Source of the DNA: Parvibaculum sp039680535
GTDB taxonomy: Bacteria; Pseudomonadota; Alphaproteobacteria; Parvibaculales; Parvibaculaceae
Direction: 5' to 3'
Length of the DNA: 64,000 nt
Assembly (NCBI RefSeq): GCF_039680535.1
Contig: NZ_JBDKSS010000013.1
Coordinates: forward strand, 310,001 to 374,000
Below the pieces are notes generated by a model, which was not told the origin of the DNA, made no database searches, and saw only the letters and a list, made by a program, of their open reading frames with translations. Below are positions 16,951 through 25,869 of this stretch, piece by piece. The position numbers and the translations under genes were made by a program. Numbering within the stretch: the stretch's first letter is position 1; the number at the start of each line of letters is the position of its first letter.

Positions 16951-18222
16951 ATGAAGAAGGCATCATTTTATCTGATCGTTCCGGCCGCCGCGCTGGTCGC
17001 GTCCAGCGTTGTCGCGCTCGCCGACGATGCGACGCCTTCTTCGCAAACGCCGATCACGGATGTGCGCGGTCAGAGCGTTCGGGACCGGGCAAGGCCAGGC
17101 TACGATGCGGTGGGCATTCGCGCCGGCAGCTTCATGATCCTGCCTAAGGTCGACGTCACCGAAACCTATAACGACAATATCTACGCAACCGATACGAACA
17201 CCGAGAGTGATTTCATCACCGCCGTTTCCCCGTCGATCAGGGTTCAGTCGCTCTGGTCGCGCCATGCCCTCGGGCTCCAGACCGGGCTCAGCAAATATTG
17301 GTACGGCAGCAACGCCACAGAAGACCGCCTCGACTGGAATGTCGGTGCGAATGGCCGTCTGGACGTGCTGCGCGATACGAACATCACGGGCGAGGTGGGC
17401 TACCGGCAGGCGCACGAGGATCGCGGTTCTGCGAACTCGCCGACCTCTGCGGCGGAGCCCGTCGAGTATAACCTCTTCAACAGTTCGCTCGGGCTCTTTC
17501 AGCGCTTCAATCGGGTCACTGCCCGCCTGACCGGAACTCTCGATCAGTATAGCTACAAGGATGTCGCCCTGATCGGCGGTGGAATGCTCGATGAGAGCGC
17601 GCGCGACCGGAAGGAATATGGCGGCGGGCTGCGCCTCGCATACGACATTTCCCCCGACACGAATGTCTATGCGGAAGGAAAGCTCAACAAGCGTTCCTAT
17701 GACGTGTCTGTACCGGTCGACCGGAACTCGAACGGCTATGAGGCTGTCATCGGTTCGGAGTTCAAGCTTTCGCGTCTGGCGCAGGGCGAGATCTACGCCG
17801 GCTATCAGCGTCAGACCTACGACGCTGCCTACTACTCTGCGACAAGCGGCCTTGCCTATGGCGCGAAGGTGAACTGGTTCGTGACGCCACTGACGACGGT
17901 CCGTCTCTCGGCGGCGTCGATGATCGAGGAATCGATCGATCCTGCCGCGTCGGGCTATCTGAGCCAGAAGGTCGGTGTCGGCATCGATCACGAGCTGCTG
18001 CGGAACCTGATCCTCAGTGGAGACGTCTCATACGAAAATGATGATTTCGGTGATACGTCGCGTCAGGATGATGTGACCTCGGTGCTTTTTGGCGCGAGCT
18101 ATCTCCTCAACAATTTTTTCGCCGTTGGCATCAATTATGGCATCGTGGATCGCAACTCGAATGTCTCCGGAGCGGACTACCAGCAGAACCAGGTCGGGTT
18201 CACCCTGCGCGGTCAGCTTTAA
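16951..18222 (+). CDS. Outer-membrane beta-barrel protein (BBP2 type) of the EPS export module
   Basis: 423 residues. ATG 16951 is chosen for the GGAGAGG ribosome site four bases upstream; a longer frame from 16879 is less likely. A signal peptide ends near VVALADD. The rest is alternating polar/apolar beta-strand sequence rich in Tyr, Asn and Asp (VDVTETYNDNIYATD, ending GFTLRGQL), as in the beta-barrel family PF10082 often found in exopolysaccharide operons. It probably forms or helps form the outer-membrane exit pore for the polymer. The wzc-like gene follows after about 100 bases. Confidence 0.8.
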   Translation: MKKASFYLIVPAAALVASSVVALADDATPSSQTPITDVRGQSVRDRARPGYDAVGIRAGSFMILPKVDVTETYNDNIYATDTNTESDFITAVSPSIRVQSLWSRHALGLQTGLSKYWYGSNATEDRLDWNVGANGRLDVLRDTNITGEVGYRQAHEDRGSANSPTSAAEPVEYNLFNSSLGLFQRFNRVTARLTGTLDQYSYKDVALIGGGMLDESARDRKEYGGGLRLAYDISPDTNVYAEGKLNKRSYDVSVPVDRNSNGYEAVIGSEFKLSRLAQGEIYAGYQRQTYDAAYYSATSGLAYGAKVNWFVTPLTTVRLSAASMIEESIDPAASGYLSQKVGVGIDHELLRNLILSGDVSYENDDFGDTSRQDDVTSVLFGASYLLNNFFAVGINYGIVDRNSNVSGADYQQNQVGFTLRGQL

Positions 18223-18327
18223 GGCGCTTGCGCCTTGTGAGGCCTTTGCTGGCGTGGCGAGCGGAGGATTGACCGCTCTCAGCCGGTGCAACTGTGACGG
18301 GGCGGAACCGCCTCGTGGGGTGACTTC

Positions 18328-20592
18328 ATGAATGCGCCGCTTCAGCGGCCCGGCGTGCCGGCGACCGCGCCCGGGGGCTTCAATGATCCCGAGGATCATA
18401 AATTCATGGAGCTTGACCTCGTCAGGCTGTTCCGCACGCTCCGCCGGCGCCTGAACGTCATCCTGAGCGTCGTGATCGCGCTGACCGCTCTGGCGACGGT
18501 GGCGGTTTTCCAGCTGACGCCGCGCTATACCGCCAGCACCCAGGTCATGATCGACCCACAGCGGAAGAACCTCGTCAATTTCGATGAGGTGATGTCGGGT
18601 CTGGGCGGCGACTCCGCTGCCATCGATACGGAAGTCGAAATCATCTGGTCACGGGCCACAGCGCGGCGCGTCGTCGAGAAACTTTCTCTTACCGAAGATC
18701 CGGACTTCAACCCGGCGCTTCGCGGCGCTTCCTCCTCCATCATCGACGCGGTCAATCCCGCGCATTGGGTCTCGTGGCTCTTCTCGTCCTCCGGCGCGAC
18801 GGCGAACCCGGCTAACGAAAAGGAGGCTGCGATTGATGCCGCCATCGACGCCGTTGTGGCGGGACAAGGCGTCAACAGGCGTGGGCTCACCTATGTGATC
18901 GACATATCCTACACCTCGCCAAACGCGGCCAAAGCAGCGCAGATCGCGGATGCAATCGCGGATGCCTATATTGTCGGCCAGCTCGAGACCAAGTTCGACG
19001 CGACGAAGCAGGCGAATGACTGGCTCTCCGGGCGTCTCGATGAGCTGCGGAAGCAACTGGAAGCTTCGGAGCGCGCCGTCGAGCTCTACAAGACCCAGAA
19101 CAATATCGTCTCCACCCAGTCGGGCACGCTCACCGAGCAGCAGCTCTCCGAGCTTAACGCGCAGCTGATCCTTGCTCGCGCCGATCGCGCGGAAAAGCAT
19201 GCCAAATATGACCGCGCCCGCCAGATTCTGCAGAGCGGAGGCAGCATCGAATCCGTCGGCGATGTGATGCAGTCCTCGGTCATTGGCGATCTGCGAAAGC
19301 AGGAAGCAGAACTGGCGCGCAAGCAGGGCGATCTCTCGGCGAAATATGGCCCGCGGCATCCGTCGATCCTCAATCTCGAATCCGAGCGGCGCGATCTCGA
19401 AAGCCAGGTCCAGAGCGAGGTGAGGCGCATCGTGGGGAGCCTTGCCAACGAGGCGCTGGTGGCCGACACGCGCGTCAGCGCCCTGCAAAAGAGCCTCGAC
19501 GATCTTCAGCAGCGCAGCGGCCAGAGCAATCAGGCGACAGTCCGGCTGAATGAGCTCGAGCGCGAGGCCGCCGCGAACCGGACGCTTTATGAATCCTTCC
19601 TCGGCCGCTTCAAGGAAACGACGCAGCAGCAGGATCTTCAGAGTTCGGACGCGCGCGTCGTGGCGCGCGCCGCGCTTCCGCTCGTGCCGTCATTCCCGAA
19701 AAAGGCGTTCATCATAGAGATCGCCTTTGCGCTCTCCATGGTTTTCGGGGTGGGCCTCGCCTTCCTGCTCGATCATCTCGACAACGGCATACAGACGGGG
19801 CAACAGCTGGAGGCCCTGTTGAGTCTGCCGCATCTCGCCACCGTTCCCCGCACGCCGCGTGAGAAGGGTCCGGATGGACAGCCCTTGAAGCCGCAGGATT
19901 ATGTCATCCAGAAGCCGCTATCGGGCTTCTCGGAGGCGCTGCGCGGCTTGCGTACGGCTCTGGCGCTTTCAAATGTCGACAAGCCGCCGCGCATTATTCT
20001 TTTCACGTCGGCGCTGCCCGACGAGGGCAAGACGACGACGGCCGTGAGCTTTTCGCGCGCTGCCGCCTATGCCGGCATTCGGACGCTGCTGATCGATTGC
20101 GATCTGAGGCACCCTTCGGCGCATCGCGCCATGGGATGGGAGAAGGCGGAGAACGGCCTCGTCGAATGCCTGGCGAGCAGAGCGAAGCTTGAGGACGTCA
20201 TTCGCAGGGACGAGAGCACGGGGCTCGATGTGCTGCCGGTCGCTTCCGGCGCAGCCAATCCGCCGGACCTTCTGAGCTCGACCCAGATGCGCCGCCTGCT
20301 CGATCAGGTCTCGGAAATCTATGACCTCGTCATCATCGACAGCGCCCCGGTGCTGCCTGTTGCCGATACCCGCGTTCTCGCCCTGCAAGCCGACAAGACC
20401 GTCTTCATCGTGAAGTGGGATACGACGCCTCGCGATGCGGCTGCCTCGGCGATCAAGGAGCTTCGCAGCTACAATGCCGATCTGGCGGGCGCCGTGCTCG
20501 CACAGGTCGACACCGCCAAGCTTGCCAAATATGGCTACGGCGCGAGCGACGGCTACTACTACGGCAAGTACCGCCACTATTATGCCGATTGA
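18328..20592 (+). CDS. Wzc-like chain-length determinant and tyrosine autokinase
   Basis: 754 residues in the inner membrane. A Wzz domain with a first membrane helix (about 42-62), a long coiled-coil periplasmic region (about 200-430), a second helix (about 465-490), then a cytoplasmic BY-kinase. Kinase motifs are Walker A ALPDEGKT (562-569), Walker A' LLIDCDLRHP and Walker B VIIDSAP (from 668). The tail carries a tyrosine cluster (YGYG...GYYYGKYRHYYAD) that is the autophosphorylation site. Wzc cycles of phosphorylation control polymer length and export together with Wza. GGGG lies before ATG 18328. The next gene starts 8 bases after the stop. Confidence 0.95.
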   Translation: MNAPLQRPGVPATAPGGFNDPEDHKFMELDLVRLFRTLRRRLNVILSVVIALTALATVAVFQLTPRYTASTQVMIDPQRKNLVNFDEVMSGLGGDSAAIDTEVEIIWSRATARRVVEKLSLTEDPDFNPALRGASSSIIDAVNPAHWVSWLFSSSGATANPANEKEAAIDAAIDAVVAGQGVNRRGLTYVIDISYTSPNAAKAAQIADAIADAYIVGQLETKFDATKQANDWLSGRLDELRKQLEASERAVELYKTQNNIVSTQSGTLTEQQLSELNAQLILARADRAEKHAKYDRARQILQSGGSIESVGDVMQSSVIGDLRKQEAELARKQGDLSAKYGPRHPSILNLESERRDLESQVQSEVRRIVGSLANEALVADTRVSALQKSLDDLQQRSGQSNQATVRLNELEREAAANRTLYESFLGRFKETTQQQDLQSSDARVVARAALPLVPSFPKKAFIIEIAFALSMVFGVGLAFLLDHLDNGIQTGQQLEALLSLPHLATVPRTPREKGPDGQPLKPQDYVIQKPLSGFSEALRGLRTALALSNVDKPPRIILFTSALPDEGKTTTAVSFSRAAAYAGIRTLLIDCDLRHPSAHRAMGWEKAENGLVECLASRAKLEDVIRRDESTGLDVLPVASGAANPPDLLSSTQMRRLLDQVSEIYDLVIIDSAPVLPVADTRVLALQADKTVFIVKWDTTPRDAAASAIKELRSYNADLAGAVLAQVDTAKLAKYGYGASDGYYYGKYRHYYAD

Positions 20593-20600
20593 GGCGGGCG

Positions 20601-21341
20601 ATGGCTTCGCCGGATGGACAGGTTTCCCGCTTCACGCGTTTTCTGGCATCCGGCGCGGCGTTTCTGATCGGTATTGTTCTGATCGGACTCGCCCTTCCGC
20701 GAGCGGCCGCCTATTTCGAGATCGTCTCCTGGCGCGACCTCTCGCAGCTGGCGCCGACCCCCACTGACACGTTGGAAGAAACCGACGCGCAGCTAGCCGC
20801 ATATCGCCGCGCTGCGGCCTGGCTTCCGGACGACGCCTTGCTTCAACAGTTTCGCGGGCGCCTTGCTCTGCTGGCGCTTCGGCCTGATCCTTCGAAAAAC
20901 GCAAGCATGAAGGAGGAAGCCGCGTCCGGCCTGCGCGCCGCCGTCGCGGCTGCTCCGAACCGCGCTTGCGCCTGGGCAATCTATGCCTATGCCGGAAGCC
21001 GCTACGCGCTGCCGTCCGTTTCGGTCGAACCCGCGGTGCGGCTTGCCTATATTCTCAGTCCGCCGTCGCCGGCCTGCGCGGCGCTCCGTCTTTCAGCGGT
21101 TCTGTCGCTGCCCCAAAGGGTCCCGGACGATATGAAAGCCTATGCGGAAGCGGATCTGCGCGGCTTGTGGCATTCGCGGATGCGGCGCGAACTTGCCTAT
21201 ATCTATCGGGATGCGCCTCAGGGCGTGAGGGCCTTCATCATCAGCGCCGTTTCCGACGGAAAGGGCGACAGGGCCTGGATGGACCGCTTCGTCAAGGAAG
21301 TGACCGACGCAGACCGGCTCCGTCAGAGCGAGGCACGCTAA
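20601..21341 (+). CDS. Membrane-anchored helical-repeat protein, EPS operon
   Basis: 246 residues from ATG 20601, with GAGGCGGGCG just upstream. One N-terminal membrane segment (about 15-36) is followed by an Ala/Leu/Arg-rich all-helical region with paired helices resembling TPR or Sel1 repeats. I do not recognise a named family. It directly follows wzc, so it is likely a periplasm-facing accessory or scaffold of the export machine. Similar unnamed genes sit after wzc in other alphaproteobacterial EPS operons, from general knowledge of such loci. Confidence 0.72.
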   Translation: MASPDGQVSRFTRFLASGAAFLIGIVLIGLALPRAAAYFEIVSWRDLSQLAPTPTDTLEETDAQLAAYRRAAAWLPDDALLQQFRGRLALLALRPDPSKNASMKEEAASGLRAAVAAAPNRACAWAIYAYAGSRYALPSVSVEPAVRLAYILSPPSPACAALRLSAVLSLPQRVPDDMKAYAEADLRGLWHSRMRRELAYIYRDAPQGVRAFIISAVSDGKGDRAWMDRFVKEVTDADRLRQSEAR

Positions 21342-21693
21342 CCCGGGGTCGGATTGGGAGCGTCAGGCGTGTACCGGCCGCGCGGATCGGCGCGTCTTCC
21401 TCGTATTGCGCGCTTCGAGCAGGCTGCCGATTAGGACGACGATGATGAATGCTCTCATTGCGATGTCGGCGAGTCTGGACATGGGCTTCTCCATCTGTCC
21501 CGGCAACCTCCCGGAGTGCCGCCGGTTCGCGCATCATGGCCACTGGCGATTGAACGCGACCTGAACCGATTGTGGCGGCTTTCGGGCGGCCGTCGTTCAT
21601 CCCCGGTTCAGCCGCGAAGCCATATCTTTTCAGCATGTGACGACGCGGTTCGTGGCTCGAAAGCTCGGGCACCCGCGTCCCAGGGAGATACCG
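21342..21693. other. Intergenic region with a possible small membrane-protein gene
   Basis: About 350 bases between the EPS module and the 17-kDa-antigen-like gene. The only coding candidate is a 39-codon minus-strand frame (21363-21482), listed separately. No other signal is convincing. Confidence 0.45.
21363..21482 (-). CDS. Candidate small single-helix membrane protein
   Basis: 39 codons, starting MSRLADIAMRAF, with a hydrophobic core IIVVLIGSLLEA and a basic tail. GGAG lies seven bases before the ATG (21480-21482); a second ATG four codons upstream is also possible. Size and layout suit a small membrane protein with a cytoplasmic basic tail. Only sequence features support it. Confidence 0.4.
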   Translation of the reverse strand: MSRLADIAMRAFIIVVLIGSLLEARNTRKTRRSARPVHA

Positions 21694-22188
21694 ATGACCA
21701 AGACACGCAGTTCGTTCCGGGCCAAGGCGGCCATGCTCGCACTGGCGGGCTTCACCACTGTTGCGCTTCCCATGACGCCGGCCCTGGCCGATGGCTGGCA
21801 CGGCGGGGATCGGCATGGCTGGGAGCATGGTGGGTGGGAGCGTGACCGCGATTGGGGCCGCCATCATGGCGGCTGGGACCGCGGGCGCGATGACGATGAT
21901 GACGGCGCGGCAATTGCTGTGGCGGCCGGTGTCGGCTTGCTCCTCGGCGCGGCCGTCATGTCGCAGCCCGCTTATTACGCTCCGCCGCCGGTCGCTTATG
22001 CGCCAGCGCCGAGTGGCTATTACGGGCAGGCGCCCCTTCAGGCGGTTCCCACCTCCGATGTCTATCGCAGCACCTCCGGCCAGTATTGCCGCGAATACCA
22101 GTCAACGATCCGCGTCGGCGGCCGGTTGCAGCAGAGTTACGGCACGGCGTGCCTCGGCGAGGATGGCGACTGGCGCGTCGTTCAGTAG
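21694..22188 (+). CDS. 17-kDa surface-antigen-like secreted protein with glycine-zipper segment
   Basis: 164 residues from ATG 21694 (GGGAGA eight bases upstream). A signal peptide ends near PALAD, then comes a Gly/His/Trp/Asp-rich stretch (DGWHGGDRHGW), an acidic run, a short hydrophobic glycine-zipper-like helix (AIAVAAGVGLLLGAAV), a Pro/Tyr/Ala linker and a C-terminal domain (YCREYQSTIRVGG... with two Cys) like the rickettsial 17-kDa antigen C-terminus. Likely an outer-membrane-associated structural protein. Exact role unknown. A strong terminator follows. Confidence 0.8.
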   Translation: MTKTRSSFRAKAAMLALAGFTTVALPMTPALADGWHGGDRHGWEHGGWERDRDWGRHHGGWDRGRDDDDDGAAIAVAAGVGLLLGAAVMSQPAYYAPPPVAYAPAPSGYYGQAPLQAVPTSDVYRSTSGQYCREYQSTIRVGGRLQQSYGTACLGEDGDWRVVQ

Positions 22189-22213
22189 GCGGGCGGCCAG
22201 AACAGAACATGTC

Positions 22214-22248
22214 AAGCGCCGCTCCGGCAGATGGAGCGGCGCTTTTTT
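22214..22248 (+). terminator. Strong intrinsic terminator
   Basis: A perfect 12-bp stem (AAGCGCCGCTCC / GGAGCGGCGCTT) with a seven-base loop, followed by a run of T. It lies 26 bases after the stop of the 17-kDa-antigen-like gene. Confidence 0.93.
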
Positions 22249-22334
22249 CATGTCGAACTTATCCCCGTCCTTCATCGCTCTTGCAGACTGTCGGCGATCA
22301 ACAGCGCATGGCGCGATAGAGCAAGGACGGGATC

Positions 22335-22604
22335 ATGGCGACCATCTTGAATGCGACGACGGCAAATGGCAGTTCGGCCACGGTGGACTGGACCGGCGGC
22401 ACCGGCACCTTCTGGGCATGGGGCAGCTTCGGCGGCGCGACCGTGGCGCTGGAGGCGAGCCCGGACGGGACCAACTGGTTTTCCGTGGGCCAGTCCGTGA
22501 GCTTCACGCAGAACGGCGTCGGCGGCTTCGTCCTCGGGCCATGCAAGCTCAGGGCTTCGGTTTCCGGTGCCTCGGGAACGACCTCCGTTTCGGCCATTCT
22601 CTGA
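22335..22604 (+). CDS. Small beta-rich protein resembling a phage structural domain
   Basis: 89 residues, AAGGA seven bases before the ATG. The sequence (FWAWGSFGGATVALEASPDG, then NWFSVGQSV and a single Cys) has the composition and motif order I associate with small beta-sandwich proteins found in tailed-phage genomes. No other phage gene is nearby. It may be a domesticated or stranded phage gene. I assign no function. Confidence 0.6.
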   Translation: MATILNATTANGSSATVDWTGGTGTFWAWGSFGGATVALEASPDGTNWFSVGQSVSFTQNGVGGFVLGPCKLRASVSGASGTTSVSAIL

Positions 22605-22655
22605 GCGGCCTATGATGAGTGGGAAGAGGCAAGGCGAAGCGGTGCCGGAGTGATC

Positions 22656-23789
22656 ATGGGCGGAAACGGGTTCATCTCGACGATGAGAGCGCGGGCGGGC
22701 GCGGCGTGGCGCTTCGTGGCATCGCGGCGCGCCGAGCAGCGCTTCGCCATTCGCGTGATGGTGGCGAGCTTTCTCTCATTCATGCTCGCGCGAACGCTGG
22801 GACTGCCGCAGGGCTACTGGGTGATGCTGACGGCGGTTATCGTCATGCAGAGCAATATCGGCAGTTCGCTCAAGGCAGCGAGCGACCGGCTCACCGGAAC
22901 GGTGGTCGGCGCCCTTGGCGGGTTTCTCGCAACGCTCGTGGCGGCAAACGGCCTTGTCGCGGAGGGGCTCGTCATCGCGCTGGTGCTGGGCCCGCTCGCT
23001 TTCCTTTCGGCAGCCAATCCAAAGTTCAAGATCGCGCCGATCACGGCGATCATCGTGGTGTTGAGCCGCACGGGGAATGATCCGGCCTTCTGGCTTGCCG
23101 TGGAGCGCGTCGGTGAAATCCTGCTTGGCGGGTTCATCGGCGTGGCCGTCGCGCTGGTCGTGCTTCCGGCGCGCGCGCATTCCGATCTCTCCGAGCGCGT
23201 GGGAGCGGTGCTGTCGCTGCTCGCAGAACTCTGGAAGCTCGAAGTTGCGTCCCTCGATCCGGCGTCGGACGCCGCTTCGCTCAAGGCAGGGCTTCAGGAC
23301 CTGAATGACCGGCTTCGCGGCAAGATCGCCGCAGCAGAGGCGGCAGGCGAGGACATGAAGCGCGAGTGGTCGGCGCGGCTGACGGAATATGGGGACACGG
23401 ACGCGCTGCTGCGTTCGCTGCGCCGTTTCCGCCACGATTTCATTCTGGTTGGACGCGCGACCGTGACGCCATGGCCGGAAGCCGTGCGTCTGCGTCTGGC
23501 AATATCGCTGGCCGCGGTGACCTCGGCGCTTGAAGCGCAGTTGCATGCTGCGGCAACAGCGGCACGCAACCGGGCATTGCCGCCTTCGGCCGATGCCTTC
23601 ATCGCAGCGATCGACGCATTCGGCGCCGAGCTCGATCGGCTGCGCGCCGATCCGCTCATGACGGAGCTTTCGCCGGAAACGGTCGGCGGGCTTTTCACGC
23701 TGGGATTTGCCTTCGAGGAAATGCGCCGCGAATTGCCGGAACTCGGCAACCGACTCGCCGAGTTCGCACGGCCTGCCGAAACAGGCTAG
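22656..23789 (+). CDS. FUSC-family inner-membrane protein (aromatic-acid-exporter-like)
   Basis: 377 residues from ATG 22656; GGAG five bases upstream supports it over GTG 22650. The N-terminal half has about six helices with LPQGYWVMLTAVIVMQ and RLTGTVVGALGGF, the hallmark of FUSC/YccS-AaeB-like proteins. The C-terminal half is a cytoplasmic helical domain. Only one membrane half is present, so it is shorter than YccS (about 720 residues). Probably exports small organic acids or stress metabolites. Its TAG stop shares four bases (CTAG) with the stop of the converging PHA depolymerase gene. Confidence 0.85.
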   Translation: MGGNGFISTMRARAGAAWRFVASRRAEQRFAIRVMVASFLSFMLARTLGLPQGYWVMLTAVIVMQSNIGSSLKAASDRLTGTVVGALGGFLATLVAANGLVAEGLVIALVLGPLAFLSAANPKFKIAPITAIIVVLSRTGNDPAFWLAVERVGEILLGGFIGVAVALVVLPARAHSDLSERVGAVLSLLAELWKLEVASLDPASDAASLKAGLQDLNDRLRGKIAAAEAAGEDMKREWSARLTEYGDTDALLRSLRRFRHDFILVGRATVTPWPEAVRLRLAISLAAVTSALEAQLHAAATAARNRALPPSADAFIAAIDAFGAELDRLRADPLMTELSPETVGGLFTLGFAFEEMRRELPELGNRLAEFARPAETG

Positions 23790-25006
23790 TCGTTGGCGAG
23801 GATGACGTTACGCACGATCGGATAGATCTGCGATGCCCAGCGAGAGCCTGAGAAGACGCCATAATGGCCGACGCCTGCCTGCAGGTGGTGGCGCTTCTTG
23901 TAGGGACGGATGTTCGTACAGAGATCCTGCGCGGCAAGGGTTTGCCCGACGGAGCAGATATCGTCCTTCTCGCCTTCGACGGTGAGAAGCGCCGTACGCC
24001 GGATCGCGGCGGGCTCGACGCGCTCTCCATGCCAGGTGAGCAGACCCTGCGGCAGCAGGTGGCGCTGAAAGACGAGGTTGACGGTTTCCAGATAGAACTC
24101 GGCGGTGAGGTCGAGCACGGCGAAATATTCGTCGTAGAAGGTTTTTGTCGCCTCGGCGCGTTCGATGTTGCCTGTCGCGACATGGCCGACGAGATCGACA
24201 TGCGTGTCGATGTGGCGCTTCGGGTTCATGCTCATGAAGGCGGTGAGCTGCACGAAACCCGGATAGACGCGGCGGCCTGCGCCGGCGAAACCGGCAGGGA
24301 CGCGCGAGATGAGATTGCTCTCGAACCATTCGATCGAATGCGTGGTCGCAAGCTCGTTGACGGTCGTCGGGTTGATCCGTGTGTCGATGGGCCCGGCCAT
24401 CAGCGTCATGCTCGCGGGCTGGGCGGGATTGTCGGCGGCGGCCATGACGGCGACGGCCGCGAAGGCATGGGCGCAAGGCTGGCAGACCGAGACGAGATGG
24501 GCGCCGGGGCCCATCTCTTCGAGAAAGCGGATGACGTGATCCACATATTCGTCGAAGCCGAAACGGCCTGCTTCGGTGCTCACGTCGCGGGCGTTGTGCC
24601 AGTCGGTGATATAGACGTCGTGATCCGGCAGGAGAACGGCGACGGTGTTGCGGAGCAGGGTGGCGAAGTGGCCTGACAAGGGAGCGACCACGAGCACACG
24701 GGGCTGCTCCCCGGGCACATGCTCCTTTCTGAAACGGAGCAGGGTGCCGAAGGGGGTGGAGAAGGTCGCCTCTTCATGAACCGGTACGTCCTCGCCATCG
24801 ACATGCACGGTGTCGATGCCGAAGGGCGGGCGCCCATGGGTCAGGCCGGCGCGGGAGAAAAGCTCGAGCGTGGCGGACCAGTGCCGCACTGTCGCCGAGT
24901 CGAACTGGCTCACCAGCGGACCGTTGAGGAAAGACACAGCGGCGTCCGCCACGGCCCGCCAAGGCTTCATCAGGTCGGCTTGCGCCTGATAGGCGTAGTA
25001 CATCAT
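23786..25006 (-). CDS. phaZ: Intracellular polyhydroxyalkanoate depolymerase
   Basis: 406 residues. Breaks down stored polyhydroxybutyrate granules in the cytoplasm. The start MMYYAYQAQADLMKPWR, the lipase-box-like VSVCQPCAH with the nucleophile Cys175, and the downstream SLxAGPIDTR-like segment are typical of the intracellular PhaZ family, which uses cysteine instead of serine. No signal peptide, as expected. It overlaps the FUSC gene by the shared CTAG at the 3' ends and diverges from the GST gene. Confidence 0.93.
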   Translation of the reverse strand: MMYYAYQAQADLMKPWRAVADAAVSFLNGPLVSQFDSATVRHWSATLELFSRAGLTHGRPPFGIDTVHVDGEDVPVHEEATFSTPFGTLLRFRKEHVPGEQPRVLVVAPLSGHFATLLRNTVAVLLPDHDVYITDWHNARDVSTEAGRFGFDEYVDHVIRFLEEMGPGAHLVSVCQPCAHAFAAVAVMAAADNPAQPASMTLMAGPIDTRINPTTVNELATTHSIEWFESNLISRVPAGFAGAGRRVYPGFVQLTAFMSMNPKRHIDTHVDLVGHVATGNIERAEATKTFYDEYFAVLDLTAEFYLETVNLVFQRHLLPQGLLTWHGERVEPAAIRRTALLTVEGEKDDICSVGQTLAAQDLCTNIRPYKKRHHLQAGVGHYGVFSGSRWASQIYPIVRNVILAND

Positions 25007-25074
25007 GCCAGCGCCAGCCCCCGGAAAGTCACTGTCATCGGCCGCAGAAAGTTTGGCCGCACCCCTAGAAGGCT

Positions 25075-25094
25075 AGTGCAAGTTATGTTGCACT
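25075..25094. promoter_or_regulatory. Inverted repeat between phaZ and the GST gene
   Basis: AGTGCAA-GTTATG-TTGCACT, perfect 7-bp arms, in an AT-rich patch between two divergent starts. It could be an operator for either gene. TGC-containing palindromes bind the PHA regulator PhaR in some alphaproteobacteria, but the match is not close enough to name it. Confidence 0.45.
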
Positions 25095-25148
25095 GCGAGA
25101 TAATTATTGCAGGCGCGTGATGGCGCTGCATGGGAAAAGGGGACCGCC

Positions 25149-25805
25149 ATGACCAAGGCCACTCTGACCATCAGTAGCAAGAACTACTCATCATGGTCGT
25201 TGCGGGGCTGGCTGCTCTGCAAGATGGCCGGGCTCGATTTCGAGGAGGAGCAGCTTTCCGCCAGCGACCCCTCGACACGGGCGGAGCTTCTGCTGCTCTC
25301 GCCATCATTTCTCGTCCCCTGCCTCACACATCACGGCATCAAGGTCTGGGATACGCTGGCCATCGCCGAATATCTCCACGAGATCAAGCCGGAGGCGGGG
25401 CTCCTGCCCGAGGATCGGGAAGCGCGGGCCCATTGCCGGTCCATTTCCGGCGAAATGCATTCGGGCTTCGCGAATATGCGCTCGGCACTGCCGATGAACC
25501 TCAAGGCGCGCTATCCGAATTTCAAGATCTGGGCGGGCGCGCAGGCCGATATCGACCGGGTCCTCGAGATATGGGACGAGGCGCTTGCGCGCTACAAGGG
25601 GCCATTTCTCTTCGGCAAGAAGCCGACCATGGCGGACGCGATGTATGCACCCGTCTGCACACGGTTCATCACCTATGATGTCGAACTCGATCAGCAGGCG
25701 GCGGCCTATTGCAAGCGCATCACCGCCTTGCCGCACATGGTCGAGTGGACCAGGGGCGCGAAGGCGGAACCCGAAGAGCTTGAGGAGCTGGACGCGGAGT
25801 TCTGA
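25149..25805 (+). CDS. Glutathione S-transferase family protein
   Basis: 218 residues from ATG 25149 (AGGGGA upstream). An N-terminal thioredoxin-like domain (LTISSKNYSSWSLRGW; catalytic serine region near 10-17; WDTLAIAEYLHE contacting glutathione) and an all-helical C-terminal domain with GKKPTMADAMYAP, the usual N-capping/helix motif. Soluble. Substrate unknown. Stands alone, divergent from phaZ and facing the SDR gene. Confidence 0.92.
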   Translation: MTKATLTISSKNYSSWSLRGWLLCKMAGLDFEEEQLSASDPSTRAELLLLSPSFLVPCLTHHGIKVWDTLAIAEYLHEIKPEAGLLPEDREARAHCRSISGEMHSGFANMRSALPMNLKARYPNFKIWAGAQADIDRVLEIWDEALARYKGPFLFGKKPTMADAMYAPVCTRFITYDVELDQQAAAYCKRITALPHMVEWTRGAKAEPEELEELDAEF

Positions 25806-25829
25806 TCACTCCGCATGAATTCTTTTTGG

Positions 25830-25860
25830 GGGATGCCACCGTCGAAGGCGATGGCATCCC
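25830..25860. terminator. Hairpin between convergent GST and SDR genes
   Basis: 9-bp perfect stem GGGATGCCA / TGGCATCCC with a 13-base loop, within the 64-base gap between two facing stops. There is no clear T-run after it on either strand, so the terminator call is tentative. Confidence 0.35.
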
Positions 25861-25869
25861 TCATCATCT

